Shown one piece after another: positions 1-9,115 of a stretch of DNA of 64,000 nt; position 1 is the first letter of the stretch; each line of letters starts with the position of its first letter. Position numbers and translations under genes: made by a program. The notes below the pieces were generated by a model, which worked only from the letters and a program-made list of their open reading frames with translations, was not told the DNA's origin and ran no database searches. This DNA comes from Glutamicibacter sp. JL.03c (GTDB lineage: Bacteria; Actinomycetota; Actinomycetes; Actinomycetales; Micrococcaceae): the NCBI RefSeq assembly GCF_025854375.1, contig NZ_CP107575.1, positions 3,410,001 to 3,474,000 on the forward strand, read 5' to 3'.

Positions 1-19
1 GGTGTCCGGGGAAAATCCA

Positions 20-48
20 TTGACCTATCGGTGGGAATCGGACAAGAT
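20..48 (+). promoter_or_regulatory. Possible sigma-70-type promoter of the etf operon
   Basis: TTGACC at 20-25 is followed, after a 17-nt spacer, by CAAGAT at 43-48, a plausible -35/-10 pair. The -35 is good and the -10 is weak. A clear ribosome binding site (GGGAG, 7 nt before the ATG at 102) follows. No other gene is visible in the first 100 bases. Confidence 0.35.
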
Positions 49-101
49 GAGCAACAGAGGAACTTGGAAGTCCTAGCACCTGCGGTACGAGGGAGAACCG
101 A

Positions 102-878
102 ATGAAGATCGCCGTTCTAATCAAGGAGGTCCCGGATACGGGGGCCGATCGGACGCTGGAGAAGCAGACCGGCTTGGCTGATCGCGCCGCCTCCGAAGCG
201 GTGCTTGATGAAATCGGCGAGCGCACGCTTGAAGTGGCACTCAAGATCCAGGATGCGGATGCGGACACCCGGATCACGGCGCTGAGCATGGGACCGGAAT
301 CCATCCAAGCCACCCTGCGCAAGGCCCTGGCCATGGGGGCCGCCGACGCAGTGCAGATCAGCGACGATGCGCTGATCGGCGCCGACCTGGTCCTCACCGC
401 CGAAGTCCTGGCCGCCGCATTGCGCCGCGGGCACTACGACCTGATCCTGGCCGGGAACATGTCCACCGATGGCTCGGCGGGCATGCTGCCAGTGATGCTG
501 GCCGAGTTGCTCTCCCTGCCCGCAGCCACCTCGCTGTCCGAAATCAGCATCGCCGACGGGGTGCTGCGCGGAACCCGCGAGCTGGAGGGCGCCACCGCGC
601 AGATCAGCACCCCACTGCCAGCCATCGCGTCGATCACCGAGGCCCTGCCCGATGCGCGCTTCCCGAATTTCAAGGGCATCATGGCCGCGAAGAAGAAGCC
701 GATCGAAATCCTCTCGCTGGCGGATCTCGGCGTTGACGCCCTGCCGGCGGATACCGCCCGGTCGATCATGCTCGCCGTGTCCCAGAAGCCTGCGCGCGAG
801 GCGGGCACGATCATGAATGATGACGGCCAGGCCGGTGCCGCGCTGGTCGATTTCCTGGCGAAGAACAACCTGGTGTGA
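102..878 (+). CDS. etfB: Electron transfer flavoprotein beta subunit
   Basis: This 258-aa protein is the beta subunit of the heterodimeric electron transfer flavoprotein, which takes electrons from acyl-CoA and related dehydrogenases. It begins with the family pattern [16 protein letters not shown] and carries the EtfB core [14 protein letters not shown] (about residues 112-125) and the late [15 protein letters not shown] segment (about 191-205) that is diagnostic of EtfB. Length is normal for the family. The start is set by GGGAG 7 nt upstream. The stop codon overlaps the open frame of etfA, so the two are translationally coupled, and a cytochrome b-like membrane gene follows. Confidence 0.95.
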   Translation: MKIAVLIKEVPDTGADRTLEKQTGLADRAASEAVLDEIGERTLEVALKIQDADADTRITALSMGPESIQATLRKALAMGAADAVQISDDALIGADLVLTAEVLAAALRRGHYDLILAGNMSTDGSAGMLPVMLAELLSLPAATSLSEISIADGVLRGTRELEGATAQISTPLPAIASITEALPDARFPNFKGIMAAKKKPIEILSLADLGVDALPADTARSIMLAVSQKPAREAGTIMNDDGQAGAALVDFLAKNNLV

Positions 879-892
879 ACGGAAAGATGACC

Positions 893-1876
893 ATGACAGC
901 CTTTGCCGCAGATTCCATCCTTGTTTTCCTTGAAACCACGGCCGCCGGCGAATTGTCGAAAAGCAGTGCCGAACTGCTCGGCGCCGCCGCCGGTGTCGGC
1001 ACCCCGGTAGCCCTGGTGGCCGCGCCCGACGAACATCGTGAAGCCTTCGCCGCCCAAGCCGCGCAGGCCGGTGCGTCGGCGGTGCTCAGCGCTGGTGTTG
1101 AGTCAGCGATCCTCACCGGGCAGCTGGCCGACGCGCTGCAGCAAGCCTACGATCTGGTGCAGCCGCACGCCGTGCTGCTGGCCCATAGCCTGACCTCGCG
1201 CGAGGTGGCCGCCCGATTCGCCGTGCGCAACAAGCTGGCCCTGAGCGTGGATGCGCTGGGGGTCCAGCGTGATGAGCAGGGAGTCATCGCCAGCCATTCG
1301 ATCTACGGCGGGGCCTTCTCGACCACGAGCGCTCCGACCTTCGGCGCGCCGGTGATCACGGTGCGGGTGGGCAGCATCGATGCCCGTGCGCAGGGGCAGG
1401 AACCGGCGGTGACCGCTCTGGAGCTGGCTGGCGGCACGACCCCGGACATCCAGGTGCTTGATCTGACGAAGGCCGAGTCCGACTCGGCTCGCCCCGAGTT
1501 GCGCACCGCCGCCAAGGTGGTTTCGGGAGGCCGCGGGCTGGGCAGCACCGAGCAATTCGACGTGGTGTACCAGCTGGCCGATGCCTTGGGCGCCGGCGTG
1601 GGCGCTTCGCGCGCCGCGGTGGATGCAGGGTTCATCGAACACGCAGCCCAGGTCGGGCAGACCGGCGTGGCCGTGTCCCCGCAGCTTTATGTCGCCCTGG
1701 GCATCTCCGGCGCAATCCAGCACAAGGCGGGAATGCAGACGGCCAAGACCATAGTGGCCATTAATAAGGATCGCGATGCGCCGATCTTCGAGATTGCCGA
1801 TTTCGGCATTGTCGGCGACGTCTTCAAGGTGGTCCCCCAGGTGATTTCCGCGCTGGAAGCACGCAAGGCGCAGTAA
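893..1876 (+). CDS. etfA: Electron transfer flavoprotein alpha subunit
   Basis: This is the FAD-binding alpha subunit that pairs with EtfB. The C-terminal FAD domain is clear: VVSGGRGLG, then [13 protein letters not shown] and [19 protein letters not shown], the standard order for EtfA. The frame is open from a GTG at 875 that overlaps the etfB stop (GTGA), but the ATG at 893 has GGAAAG 6 nt upstream and gives the usual N-terminus ([14 protein letters not shown]), so I prefer it (327 aa). The stop overlaps the ATG of the next gene by one base, so etfB, etfA and the cytochrome b-like gene read as one operon. Confidence 0.94.
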   Translation: MTAFAADSILVFLETTAAGELSKSSAELLGAAAGVGTPVALVAAPDEHREAFAAQAAQAGASAVLSAGVESAILTGQLADALQQAYDLVQPHAVLLAHSLTSREVAARFAVRNKLALSVDALGVQRDEQGVIASHSIYGGAFSTTSAPTFGAPVITVRVGSIDARAQGQEPAVTALELAGGTTPDIQVLDLTKAESDSARPELRTAAKVVSGGRGLGSTEQFDVVYQLADALGAGVGASRAAVDAGFIEHAAQVGQTGVAVSPQLYVALGISGAIQHKAGMQTAKTIVAINKDRDAPIFEIADFGIVGDVFKVVPQVISALEARKAQ

Positions 1877-3411
1877 TGACTAGTCCAGCATCCAAGAGCC
1901 TGCGGCAGGGCCTGCCCCGGATTCCCGGGGGCGAACCATGGCCGCCGGCCGGCGCACAGGCGGTGGAACCCCAGACACCCGTCGCCACTGAACCGGCCGG
2001 GGTTATCGAGGAACCGGTGGCAGCTGCAGCGACACCGGCGCGGACTCTGCGCCAGGGCCTGCCCCGGGTAGCCGGCGGGGATCCGTGGCCGCCGGCAGAT
2101 GCACCAGTGAAGGTTGCAGCCGTTGCTGTTGCCGTCGCAGAGGACCGGCCTGCGCCAGCACCGGTATTGAAACCTGAGCACACGGTGGCACCTGAACCTG
2201 ACCAAGAGACCGCGCCAGCGCCTGCAGCCGCTCCGATTGAAGCCCATGGCGGTTCGCCGGCAGTTCGTCGGGGATTGCCGCGGGTGGCTGGCGGCGAGCC
2301 ATGGCCGCCGAGCAGTTTTGCCGCCGCGCTGCCGGCCCTTGAAGTTCCAGCCGAACCAGCCGAGCAGGTCCCAGCAGCGGAGCCTGTTGCCGTAGCGGCT
2401 GCTGCCGTAGAACCAGTTGTCGATCCTGCTATCGCGGTTGCACCTGCTCAAGCGCCAGAAGCTGCACCGCCAAAGCCGGCCACACCCGAGACGAAGCGCC
2501 ATGGCCCGTTGACCACCAAGCAGTGGGTGCTCGCTGGCGTCCTGGGTGCGTTCTGCGCGCTGGGCATGGCCACGGCGGTAGTCCTGGTCGCCCGCGGCAT
2601 CGCCAGCATCGATTCGGTGGAATCCTTCATCCAGCGCTACCCCGGCGAATACCATTTGCCCGAGTCGGCTCCGGTGGGTGTTCCTGCGTGGCTGGCGTGG
2701 AACCACTTCTTCAACGTCTTCCTGATGGTCCTGATTATTCGTTCCGGATTGCTCGTGCGGCATCAGAAGAAGCCGCCCGCCTACTGGTCCTCCAAGCGAA
2801 GCCCCAAGGTCAGCATCAATCTCTGGTTGCATCAGAGCCTTGATCTGTTGTGGATTATCAACGGCCTGGTGTTCATCGTCGCGCTCTTCGCCTCGGGGCA
2901 CTGGATGAGAATCGTTCCGACCTCGTGGGAAGTGTTCCCGAATGCGATCTCGGCAGCCCTGCAATACCTGACGCTGGATTGGCCTACGGAAAATGGCTGG
3001 GTGAACTACAACTCGCTGCAACAGCTGGCGTACTTCGTCACCGTCTTCATCGCTGCGCCCTTGGCAGTGATCACCGGATTCCGCTTGAGCGCGTTCTGGC
3101 CGAAGAACCCGTCGCTGAACAACAACTACCCCATCGAGCTGGCACGTGCCGTGCACTTCCCGACCACGATCTACCTCGCCCTGTTCATCGTGGTTCACGT
3201 GATCCTGGTGTTCTCCACCGGGGCTTTGCGCAACCTGAACCATATGTACGCGGCCCAAGGATCCACCGACCCCGCGCAGTACGCCGATCACTGGACGGGC
3301 CTGTTGTTCTTTGCCTTGTCGCTGCTGGTGATCACCGGGGCCTGGATTGCGTGCAGGCCCATGGTCCTCTCCTCGATCGCAGGCATCTTCGGAAAGGTCA
3401 GCTCCAGATAA
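1876..3411 (+). CDS. Membrane cytochrome b-like protein with triple GLPR-PWPP motif, partner of ETF
   Basis: This 511-aa protein has two parts. Residues 1-210 form an Ala/Pro-rich, probably disordered cytoplasmic region with three copies of R-x-GLPR-x-x-GG-x-PWPP at 10-24, 59-73 and 131-145. Residues 216-495 hold about six membrane segments (near 216-240, 274-294, 323-343, 384-403, 429-450, 475-495) with histidines in WNHFFN, LHQSLD, ARAVHFP and IVVHVIL that could bind heme, as in the cytochrome b561/formate dehydrogenase gamma group. The one-base overlap with etfA suggests it passes electrons between ETF and the membrane quinone pool. That role is inference; the fold and operon placement are what the sequence shows. 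Confidence 0.75.
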   Translation: MTSPASKSLRQGLPRIPGGEPWPPAGAQAVEPQTPVATEPAGVIEEPVAAAATPARTLRQGLPRVAGGDPWPPADAPVKVAAVAVAVAEDRPAPAPVLKPEHTVAPEPDQETAPAPAAAPIEAHGGSPAVRRGLPRVAGGEPWPPSSFAAALPALEVPAEPAEQVPAAEPVAVAAAAVEPVVDPAIAVAPAQAPEAAPPKPATPETKRHGPLTTKQWVLAGVLGAFCALGMATAVVLVARGIASIDSVESFIQRYPGEYHLPESAPVGVPAWLAWNHFFNVFLMVLIIRSGLLVRHQKKPPAYWSSKRSPKVSINLWLHQSLDLLWIINGLVFIVALFASGHWMRIVPTSWEVFPNAISAALQYLTLDWPTENGWVNYNSLQQLAYFVTVFIAAPLAVITGFRLSAFWPKNPSLNNNYPIELARAVHFPTTIYLALFIVVHVILVFSTGALRNLNHMYAAQGSTDPAQYADHWTGLLFFALSLLVITGAWIACRPMVLSSIAGIFGKVSSR

Positions 3412-3428
3412 GGGGCCAGAAATTGCCT

Positions 3429-3479
3429 CTCACGCAAATCACCTCGCGTGAGCAGCTCGCCGCTCGCTATGGTGATTTG
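3429..3479 (+). promoter_or_regulatory. Leader with mutually exclusive hairpins before the methyltransferase
   Basis: CTCACGC (3429-3435) can pair with GCGTGAG (3446-3452), and CAAATCACC (3435-3443) can pair with GGTGATTTG (3471-3479). The two stems share sequence and cannot form together. This is the layout of an attenuator or riboswitch-like leader, but the second stem could also be the terminator of the etf operon, since no U-tract decides between them. Confidence 0.35.
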
Positions 3480-3513
3480 AGAGCATCCGCCAGGCAACCG
3501 AAGGATCAAGGCC

Positions 3514-4164
3514 ATGCACGATCACCACAGCGCCGACGAGCTAGACGGCGTAGCTTTCTGGGAAAACCACTACGTGCAATCCGAGCGCGTCTGGTCCGGA
3601 AAGGTCAACCAGGTCATCGAGAACCTGGTGTCGCCGCTGACCCCTGGGGCTTCCCTGGATATCGGCTGCGGTGAAGGCGGCGATGTCCTGTGGCTGGCAA
3701 CGCACGGCTGGCAGGCCACCGGCCTGGACATCTCGCCCACGGCTATCAGCCGCGCCCGCGAGGAAGCCGAGAAGCACCAGATCGCCGAAGCCGATGCGCA
3801 ATTTGTCGCCACCGACCTTGGCCAATGGCACACGGACCAGAGATTCGACCTGGTGACGCTGAGCTTCTTCCAGGCACCTTTCGAGTTCCCGCGCGCTGAT
3901 TTCCTGCGGAAGGCCGCGAGCTTCGTGGCCCCGGGCGGACACCTGCTGGCCCTGTCCCATGCGGCGCGCCCTTCATGGGCACCGCCGGTGGATCATGAAC
4001 TTCCGGCCTTCCCCACCCCGCAGGAAGAACTCGCAGCGTTGTCGCTGGATCTCAACGAGTGGAATATCTTGCAAGCTGAGGTCGTGGAACGCAGCATCAT
4101 CGCTCCGACCGGCCAACCGGCAGTGATGGAAGATTCCGTGGTGTTTGTCCAGCGCAAGGCCTGA
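3514..4164 (+). CDS. Class I SAM-dependent methyltransferase
   Basis: This 216-aa protein has a Rossmann methyltransferase fold. Motif I is SLDIGCGEGGDVLWLA (about residues 48-63), followed by GLDISPTAISRARE (motif post-I), FDLVTLSFFQ (motif II-III region) and APGGHLLALSH (motif IV-V). The His-rich N-terminus and FWENHY segment resemble actinobacterial small-molecule methyltransferases of the TehB/thiol-methyltransferase type. The substrate cannot be told from the sequence. The start ATG has GAAGGA 9 nt upstream. The gene stands alone and ends at a strong hairpin facing the rhamnose operon. Confidence 0.85.
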   Translation: MHDHHSADELDGVAFWENHYVQSERVWSGKVNQVIENLVSPLTPGASLDIGCGEGGDVLWLATHGWQATGLDISPTAISRAREEAEKHQIAEADAQFVATDLGQWHTDQRFDLVTLSFFQAPFEFPRADFLRKAASFVAPGGHLLALSHAARPSWAPPVDHELPAFPTPQEELAALSLDLNEWNILQAEVVERSIIAPTGQPAVMEDSVVFVQRKA

Positions 4165-4169
4165 AATGG

Positions 4170-4204
4170 AGTGATCCCCCAGCCTGCGCAGCTGGAGGAT
4201 CACT
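4170..4204. terminator. Bidirectional terminator hairpin
   Basis: AGTGATCC-CCAGC pairs with GCTGG-GGATCACT around a 7-nt loop, with one bulge position. It lies between the convergent stops of the methyltransferase and rhaB and could serve both. Confidence 0.75.
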
Positions 4205-4228
4205 GATGGCATAGATTCCCACACGGAT

Positions 4229-5713
4229 CTATGCCGGCTTGAGCACGCCCACCGGTTGATAGTCGCGCAAAACCACAGACCGGCGAACCACCGCACGCAG
4301 GTCTTCAACCTGATTGGCGCCCTGCGGCAAGGACCGCAACTGCACCAGCACGTTGCCCAAAGCGGTGCACTCGACCGGGCCGGCAGCAACCGGCACCCGG
4401 GCAAGGTCAGCGGTTCGTTGGCACAGCAGCTCGCCCTGGGATCCGCCGCCGACAATGTGGATATCCTCGAGATCGAACCCGCCGAGCCGTGCCGCTTCAT
4501 GGGCTTGAGCGGCAAAGCGCGCAGCCAGGGACTCGATGACAATGCGGATCAGCTCGGCACGCGTTTCAGGTGCGCTCCCCCCAGCCATCTTGATCGCTTC
4601 GCTGATGCGTACGGGCATCCGTCCCGGGGCGAGGAACACCTCGTCTTGCGGATCGATCAACACCTGGGGAACCGGCAGCTTCGCGGCATCGGACAGCAGC
4701 TCGGCTAGCTGGACCTCCGGTTCCGAGGCCTGCGCAGCCTGCTGGTTCCAGTGGTTCACCGATTCGCTGAGCAGGAAGGTTCCGGTGACGTTCTTGAGGA
4801 ACCGGACAGATCCATCAAGGCCGAGCTCGTTGGTGAATCCCGCCGCTTGAGCCTGCGGTGTCAGCACCGGTTCAGCCAGTTCCACTCCGACCAGCCCCCA
4901 GGTTCCGCAGGAGATGTAGGCGGAACTCTTGCCCGCCAACGGTGTCGCAGCCACGGCACTGGCGGTGTCATGGGAAGCAACAGCCACTACCTGCACCGAA
5001 CTCGAAGCACCGAACTCTTGGGCCAATCCCGGCAGCAAGGAGCCAACAACTTGGCCAGGGCGGATGATCGGCGCCAGCTTGCCAGCCACCCCGAGCTCAC
5101 GCACCAATTCCCCATCCCACGTGCCGGAACGCTGGTTGAGCAGGCCCGTGGTGGAAGCATTGGTCCACTCGCAGCGCGCTTGCCCAGTCAGCAGCCAGTT
5201 GATGTAGTCGGGCACCAGCAACAGCTGGTCGGCCGAGCCAAGCCGCTGCTCCTGCTTCTCGGCCTGCAGCTGGTAAATGGTGTTAAAGGCCAGGAACTGC
5301 AGGCCGTTGCGCTCGAAGAGCTCAGCACGGCTGAACTTCTGCTCCAGTTCTGGCACCGCCAGTTCAGTGCGCGGATCACGGTAGTGCCGCACCTGCCCCA
5401 GGCGTTGCCCCTGCTTGAGCAACGCGTAGTCCACCGCCCAGGAATCGACTCCGATGCTGGCGATGTCCGGGCGCAGTGCAAAGGCTTTGGCCAGCCCTGC
5501 CCTGATCTGCGACCACAGTTCATCGATGTCCCAGGCCAGGGCCTGGGCTGATGCGCTGGAGTCGAATTCGGCCAGTGGCACCGGCCCGTTGGCGAAGCGG
5601 TGGACGAGGGTCAGTTCAACCTTGCCGTCCACCAGCTCGCCAATCATGACGCGGCCACTGGTAGCTCCCAGATCGATGGCGGCAACGGGGTGCCGGTCTT
5701 GATTCGGGCTCAT
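4229..5713 (-). CDS. rhaB: Rhamnulokinase
   Basis: This 494-aa FGGY-family kinase phosphorylates L-rhamnulose to L-rhamnulose 1-phosphate. The N-terminal phosphate-binding motif AAIDLGATSGRVMIG and the C-terminal ATP-site segment HIVGGGSQGELLCQ followed by AGPVECTALGN are typical of rhamnulokinases. Length fits the family. It is the last gene of the rhamnose operon and overlaps the end of rhaEW by 4 bases (ATGA), so the kinase and aldolase are translationally coupled. Confidence 0.93.
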   Translation of the reverse strand: MSPNQDRHPVAAIDLGATSGRVMIGELVDGKVELTLVHRFANGPVPLAEFDSSASAQALAWDIDELWSQIRAGLAKAFALRPDIASIGVDSWAVDYALLKQGQRLGQVRHYRDPRTELAVPELEQKFSRAELFERNGLQFLAFNTIYQLQAEKQEQRLGSADQLLLVPDYINWLLTGQARCEWTNASTTGLLNQRSGTWDGELVRELGVAGKLAPIIRPGQVVGSLLPGLAQEFGASSSVQVVAVASHDTASAVAATPLAGKSSAYISCGTWGLVGVELAEPVLTPQAQAAGFTNELGLDGSVRFLKNVTGTFLLSESVNHWNQQAAQASEPEVQLAELLSDAAKLPVPQVLIDPQDEVFLAPGRMPVRISEAIKMAGGSAPETRAELIRIVIESLAARFAAQAHEAARLGGFDLEDIHIVGGGSQGELLCQRTADLARVPVAAGPVECTALGNVLVQLRSLPQGANQVEDLRAVVRRSVVLRDYQPVGVLKPA

Positions 5714-7767
5714 CGCAGGAACGCTGCAGCAACACCAGAGTCCACTGGAATGTGCAACCCTGTGGTGCGAGTTAATTCCGGTCCGGTTAGCACATATACC
5801 GCATCGGCAATATTTTCGGGAATGACTTCGCGCTTCAGAATCGTGCGGTTGGCATAGAACTGCCCCAGGTCTTCTTCAGCCACTCCATAGGTCGCTGCGC
5901 GGTTGGCTCCCCACCCGGAGGCGAAGATGCCGGATCCGCGCACGACGCCATCGGGGTTGATGCCATTAACCCGGACACCGTGCTCGCCCAGCTCAACTGC
6001 CAGCAATCGCACCTGGTGGGCCTGGTCAGCCTTGGTGGCCGAGTAGGCGATGTTGTTCGGGCCGGCAAAAACGGAGTTCTTCGAGGAAATGTAGATGATG
6101 TCGCCGCCCAGCTTCTGCTCGATCAGCACCTTGGCCGCGGCCTTGGAGACCAGGAACGAGCCCTTGGCCATCACATCATGCTGCAAATCCCAGTCGGCTT
6201 CCGTGGTTTCCAGCAGTGATTTCGACAGCGACAGCCCGGCATTGTTGACGATGAGGTCCAGGCCGCCGAAGGCCAGGACCGCTTCATCGATGGCTGCTTG
6301 CACGGCCTGGGCGTCGGCCACGTTGGCTGCCACGCCAACGGCCACATCCGAGTCGCCCAGTTCCGCGGCGGCATCTTGTGCCTTGGCCAGGTCCAGATCG
6401 GCGATCACCACGCAGGCGCCCTCGGCGGCAAGCCGCTTGGCCACAGCCTTGCCGATACCCGAGGCGGCCCCGGTGACCAGCGCAATGCGGCCGGCATGGG
6501 ACTTCGGCTTCGGCATGCGCTGCAGCTTGGCTTCCTCCAGCGCCCAGTACTCGATCCGGAATTTCTCCGCATCTGAAATCGGGGTGTAGCTTGAGAGCGC
6601 TTCGGCTCCGCGCATGACGTTGATGGCGTTCAGGTAGAACTCGCCAGCCACCCTCGCGGTCTGCTTGTTCGCGCCGTAGGAGAACATGCCCACGCCGGGA
6701 ACCAGGACAATCAACGGGTCAGCCCCGCGCATCGCCGGGGAGTTCTCATCCTTGTGGATCTCGTAATAGCGCTGGTAGTCCTCGCGGTACTCGGCGTGCA
6801 GCTCCTGAAGCCGGGCGAGCTGCTCGTCGATCCCGGCGGTGCCCGGCAGATCCAGGACCATGGGCTTGACCTTGGTCCGCAGGAAATGATCCGGGCAGCT
6901 GGTGCCAAGTGCGGCCAACGGCGCCAGCTTCTGCCGGGAAAGGAAATCCAGGACCCGCTCGTCGTCGCTGAAGTGGCCGACCATCGGCTTGTCGTTGCTG
7001 GCCAGTGAACGAATGGTTGGCGCCAAGGCGGCGGCACGGGCGCGGCGCTCGGCCTCCGGCAGGGCCTGAAAGCCGGGGATCACTGGACCGAAGGGCTCGG
7101 GTGCGCCGTGTTCCTGGATGTAGGCGGCGGCGGTGTCGATGATCCACAGGGAGTTGGCTTCGGACTCTTCGCTCGTATCTCCCCAGGCGGTGATTCCATG
7201 TCCGCCGAGGATGCAGCCCACCGCTTGAGGGTTCTCTTCCTTGATCCGGGCAATATCCAGCCCGAGCTGGAAGCCTGGCCGGCGCCAGTCGACCCAAGCG
7301 ACCTTCCCGCCGAAGATCCTGGCGGTCAGTTCCTTCCCGTCCTTGGCGGTGGCGATGGCGATGCCGGAGTCCGGGTGCAGGTGGTCCACGTGGTTGGCGT
7401 TGACCAGGCCATGCATGGCGGTGTCGATGGATGGGGCCGCGCCTCCCTTGCCGTGCAGGCAGTAGTCGAAGGCGGCGACCATCTCATCTTCCCGGTCCAC
7501 GCCCGGGTAGACATCGACCAGGGCGCGCATGCGATCCAGACGCAGCGTGGACAGCCCCTTCTCGGTGAGCGTTCCCAGATCGCCGCCGGATCCCTTGACC
7601 CACAGCAGCTCGATGTTTTCCCCGGTGACCGGGTCGATGGTGGTGCCCTTGGCCGAGGTATTTCCGCCGGCGTAGTTGGTGTTCTTCTTGTCCTGGCCCA
7701 GTCGGTTGGAGCGCTCGATGAGCGCGGCCGACGCACTGGTGGTGGCAGGTGCGATGCTTTGAGTCAT
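5710..7767 (-). CDS. rhaEW: Bifunctional rhamnulose-1-phosphate aldolase/lactaldehyde dehydrogenase
   Basis: This 685-aa two-domain enzyme cleaves L-rhamnulose 1-phosphate to dihydroxyacetone phosphate and L-lactaldehyde and oxidises the latter. Residues 1-400 form a class II aldolase domain with metal-type histidines in NANHVDHLHPDS and GGHGITAWGD. Residues from about 426 form a short-chain dehydrogenase with TGAASGIG, NNAG and YSATK. The same fusion occurs in Bacillus and in other Actinobacteria that lack separate RhaD. The Asn-rich segment NYAGGNTSAKG near the N-terminus is also typical of the fusion. It sits between the transporter gene (40-bp gap) and rhaB. Confidence 0.93.
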   Translation of the reverse strand: MTQSIAPATTSASAALIERSNRLGQDKKNTNYAGGNTSAKGTTIDPVTGENIELLWVKGSGGDLGTLTEKGLSTLRLDRMRALVDVYPGVDREDEMVAAFDYCLHGKGGAAPSIDTAMHGLVNANHVDHLHPDSGIAIATAKDGKELTARIFGGKVAWVDWRRPGFQLGLDIARIKEENPQAVGCILGGHGITAWGDTSEESEANSLWIIDTAAAYIQEHGAPEPFGPVIPGFQALPEAERRARAAALAPTIRSLASNDKPMVGHFSDDERVLDFLSRQKLAPLAALGTSCPDHFLRTKVKPMVLDLPGTAGIDEQLARLQELHAEYREDYQRYYEIHKDENSPAMRGADPLIVLVPGVGMFSYGANKQTARVAGEFYLNAINVMRGAEALSSYTPISDAEKFRIEYWALEEAKLQRMPKPKSHAGRIALVTGAASGIGKAVAKRLAAEGACVVIADLDLAKAQDAAAELGDSDVAVGVAANVADAQAVQAAIDEAVLAFGGLDLIVNNAGLSLSKSLLETTEADWDLQHDVMAKGSFLVSKAAAKVLIEQKLGGDIIYISSKNSVFAGPNNIAYSATKADQAHQVRLLAVELGEHGVRVNGINPDGVVRGSGIFASGWGANRAATYGVAEEDLGQFYANRTILKREVIPENIADAVYVLTGPELTRTTGLHIPVDSGVAAAFLR

Positions 7768-7807
7768 GATTCTCTCAGGTGTTCCTCGTCGTGTTCAGCG
7801 CCGGCGC

Positions 7808-9115
7808 TTAGGCGTCAACCTTGTTGGGGGCGACCAGCTTGCCGTAGCGCGCGATTTCAATTTCTTCCAGGGACTTGCCCCGGGTTTCCGGAGCCCAGAT
7901 CGTTCCGATCAGCAGGGCCGCTGCGAGCAATCCCAGGATCAGCAAGCCCAGCTTTTCCAGTCCCATGCTGGTCAGCAGCACCGGGAAGACCAGCGACAGC
8001 AGGCCGACCATCACGCGGGCGAGCATGAACAGCATGCCCTGAGCGCTGGCACGGTACTTGGTCGCGAACAGCTCCGCGGTCCATAGCCCGTAAAAGGCCT
8101 GAGCGCCGATACCGGCCGAAATGCCCCAGGCCACCGCGTAGAACAGCAGCGAGAAGGCTCCCGGAGGGACGAAGATCAGCACCGCCCACGCCACGATGCC
8201 CAGCAGGGCGCCAGCGAAGTACAGCCAGCGGCGGGAGACGCGGTCGCCATATTTCATGAAGCCGAAGTAGGTGGCCGCAGCGGTCAGCACCCAAACCAGG
8301 ACCTGAAGCAGGTTCTGCTGGGTGGCCGATTCGACACCGGCGGCCTCGTAGACGCGCGGCTGGAAGATGCCCGCCTGGCCGGCCACGGTGTTCCATAGCC
8401 CGTAAACACCGATCAGGAACAGCAGCGCCGTCCAGTTCTTGCGTTCGGCCAGCAGCCCGCGGATCCCTGAGAAAAAGGAGACCTTGGTCCCGTTGGCCAG
8501 CTCGGCGGCCCGCTGTTCCTTCCAGCGGGTGGATTCCGGCAGGCCGCGACGGACCCACCAGGTCACCGCGGCGACGACGAACAGGTGGAAGAAGATCAGC
8601 CGGGATCCGTTCACTCCCAGCGGCCCGACCAGGATGGCCAGGGCAAAGCCCACGGCCGGGCCGAAGGACCAGGCCAGCTGGGCGGTGCCCACGTGGGCGG
8701 CCCGCGATTCCTCGGGCGCTTCCTCGGCGATGTAGGTCCAGGAGGCCGGGACTCCGGCGCCCACGGCGATGCCCATGAGCACCACGCCCACCACCAGCAG
8801 CGCGGTGTTGAAGGTGAAGGTGATCAGCAGGGCACCGAGCATGAAGACCATCAGGTCGTAGGTGTAGATGAACTTGCGTCCCAAACGGTCGCACAATGGG
8901 CCGCCGATCATCGCGCCGAGCGCCGCGCCAAAGGCGTTGGCGGAGACCGCGGCGATCACGCCGACCAAGCCGTCATCAAACCCGAAGGCCGACTGCCATA
9001 GGCTCAAGCTGGTGGCCAGGGCAATAATGGCGCCGGCCTCGATGTAGTTGCTCATCGCGACGGCAATGGTGGCTTTCCAGCCGGTGATGCCGCGCTTCGT
9101 TGCTGCGGTACCCAT
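7808..9115 (-). CDS. MFS sugar transporter, probably for L-rhamnose
   Basis: This 435-aa protein has about twelve hydrophobic segments and the sugar-porter-like loop GGPLCDRLGRKFIYTYDL after the second segment, with PESTRWKE after the sixth and PETRGKSLEEIE at the C-terminus, both classical sugar-porter signatures. The ATG directly follows the TAA of the rhamnose isomerase gene, so co-translation is likely. Its place inside the rhamnose operon makes L-rhamnose the most probable substrate. This is inferred from context, since MFS sequence alone does not give substrate. Confidence 0.85.
   Translation of the reverse strand: MGTAATKRGITGWKATIAVAMSNYIEAGAIIALATSLSLWQSAFGFDDGLVGVIAAVSANAFGAALGAMIGGPLCDRLGRKFIYTYDLMVFMLGALLITFTFNTALLVVGVVLMGIAVGAGVPASWTYIAEEAPEESRAAHVGTAQLAWSFGPAVGFALAILVGPLGVNGSRLIFFHLFVVAAVTWWVRRGLPESTRWKEQRAAELANGTKVSFFSGIRGLLAERKNWTALLFLIGVYGLWNTVAGQAGIFQPRVYEAAGVESATQQNLLQVLVWVLTAAATYFGFMKYGDRVSRRWLYFAGALLGIVAWAVLIFVPPGAFSLLFYAVAWGISAGIGAQAFYGLWTAELFATKYRASAQGMLFMLARVMVGLLSLVFPVLLTSMGLEKLGLLILGLLAAALLIGTIWAPETRGKSLEEIEIARYGKLVAPNKVDA

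Noticed and set aside
1687-3291. Long minus-strand open frame opposite the cytochrome b-like gene
   Set aside because: It is the antisense shadow of the Ala/Pro-rich and membrane region; its translation is Arg/Gly-rich with no family pattern.
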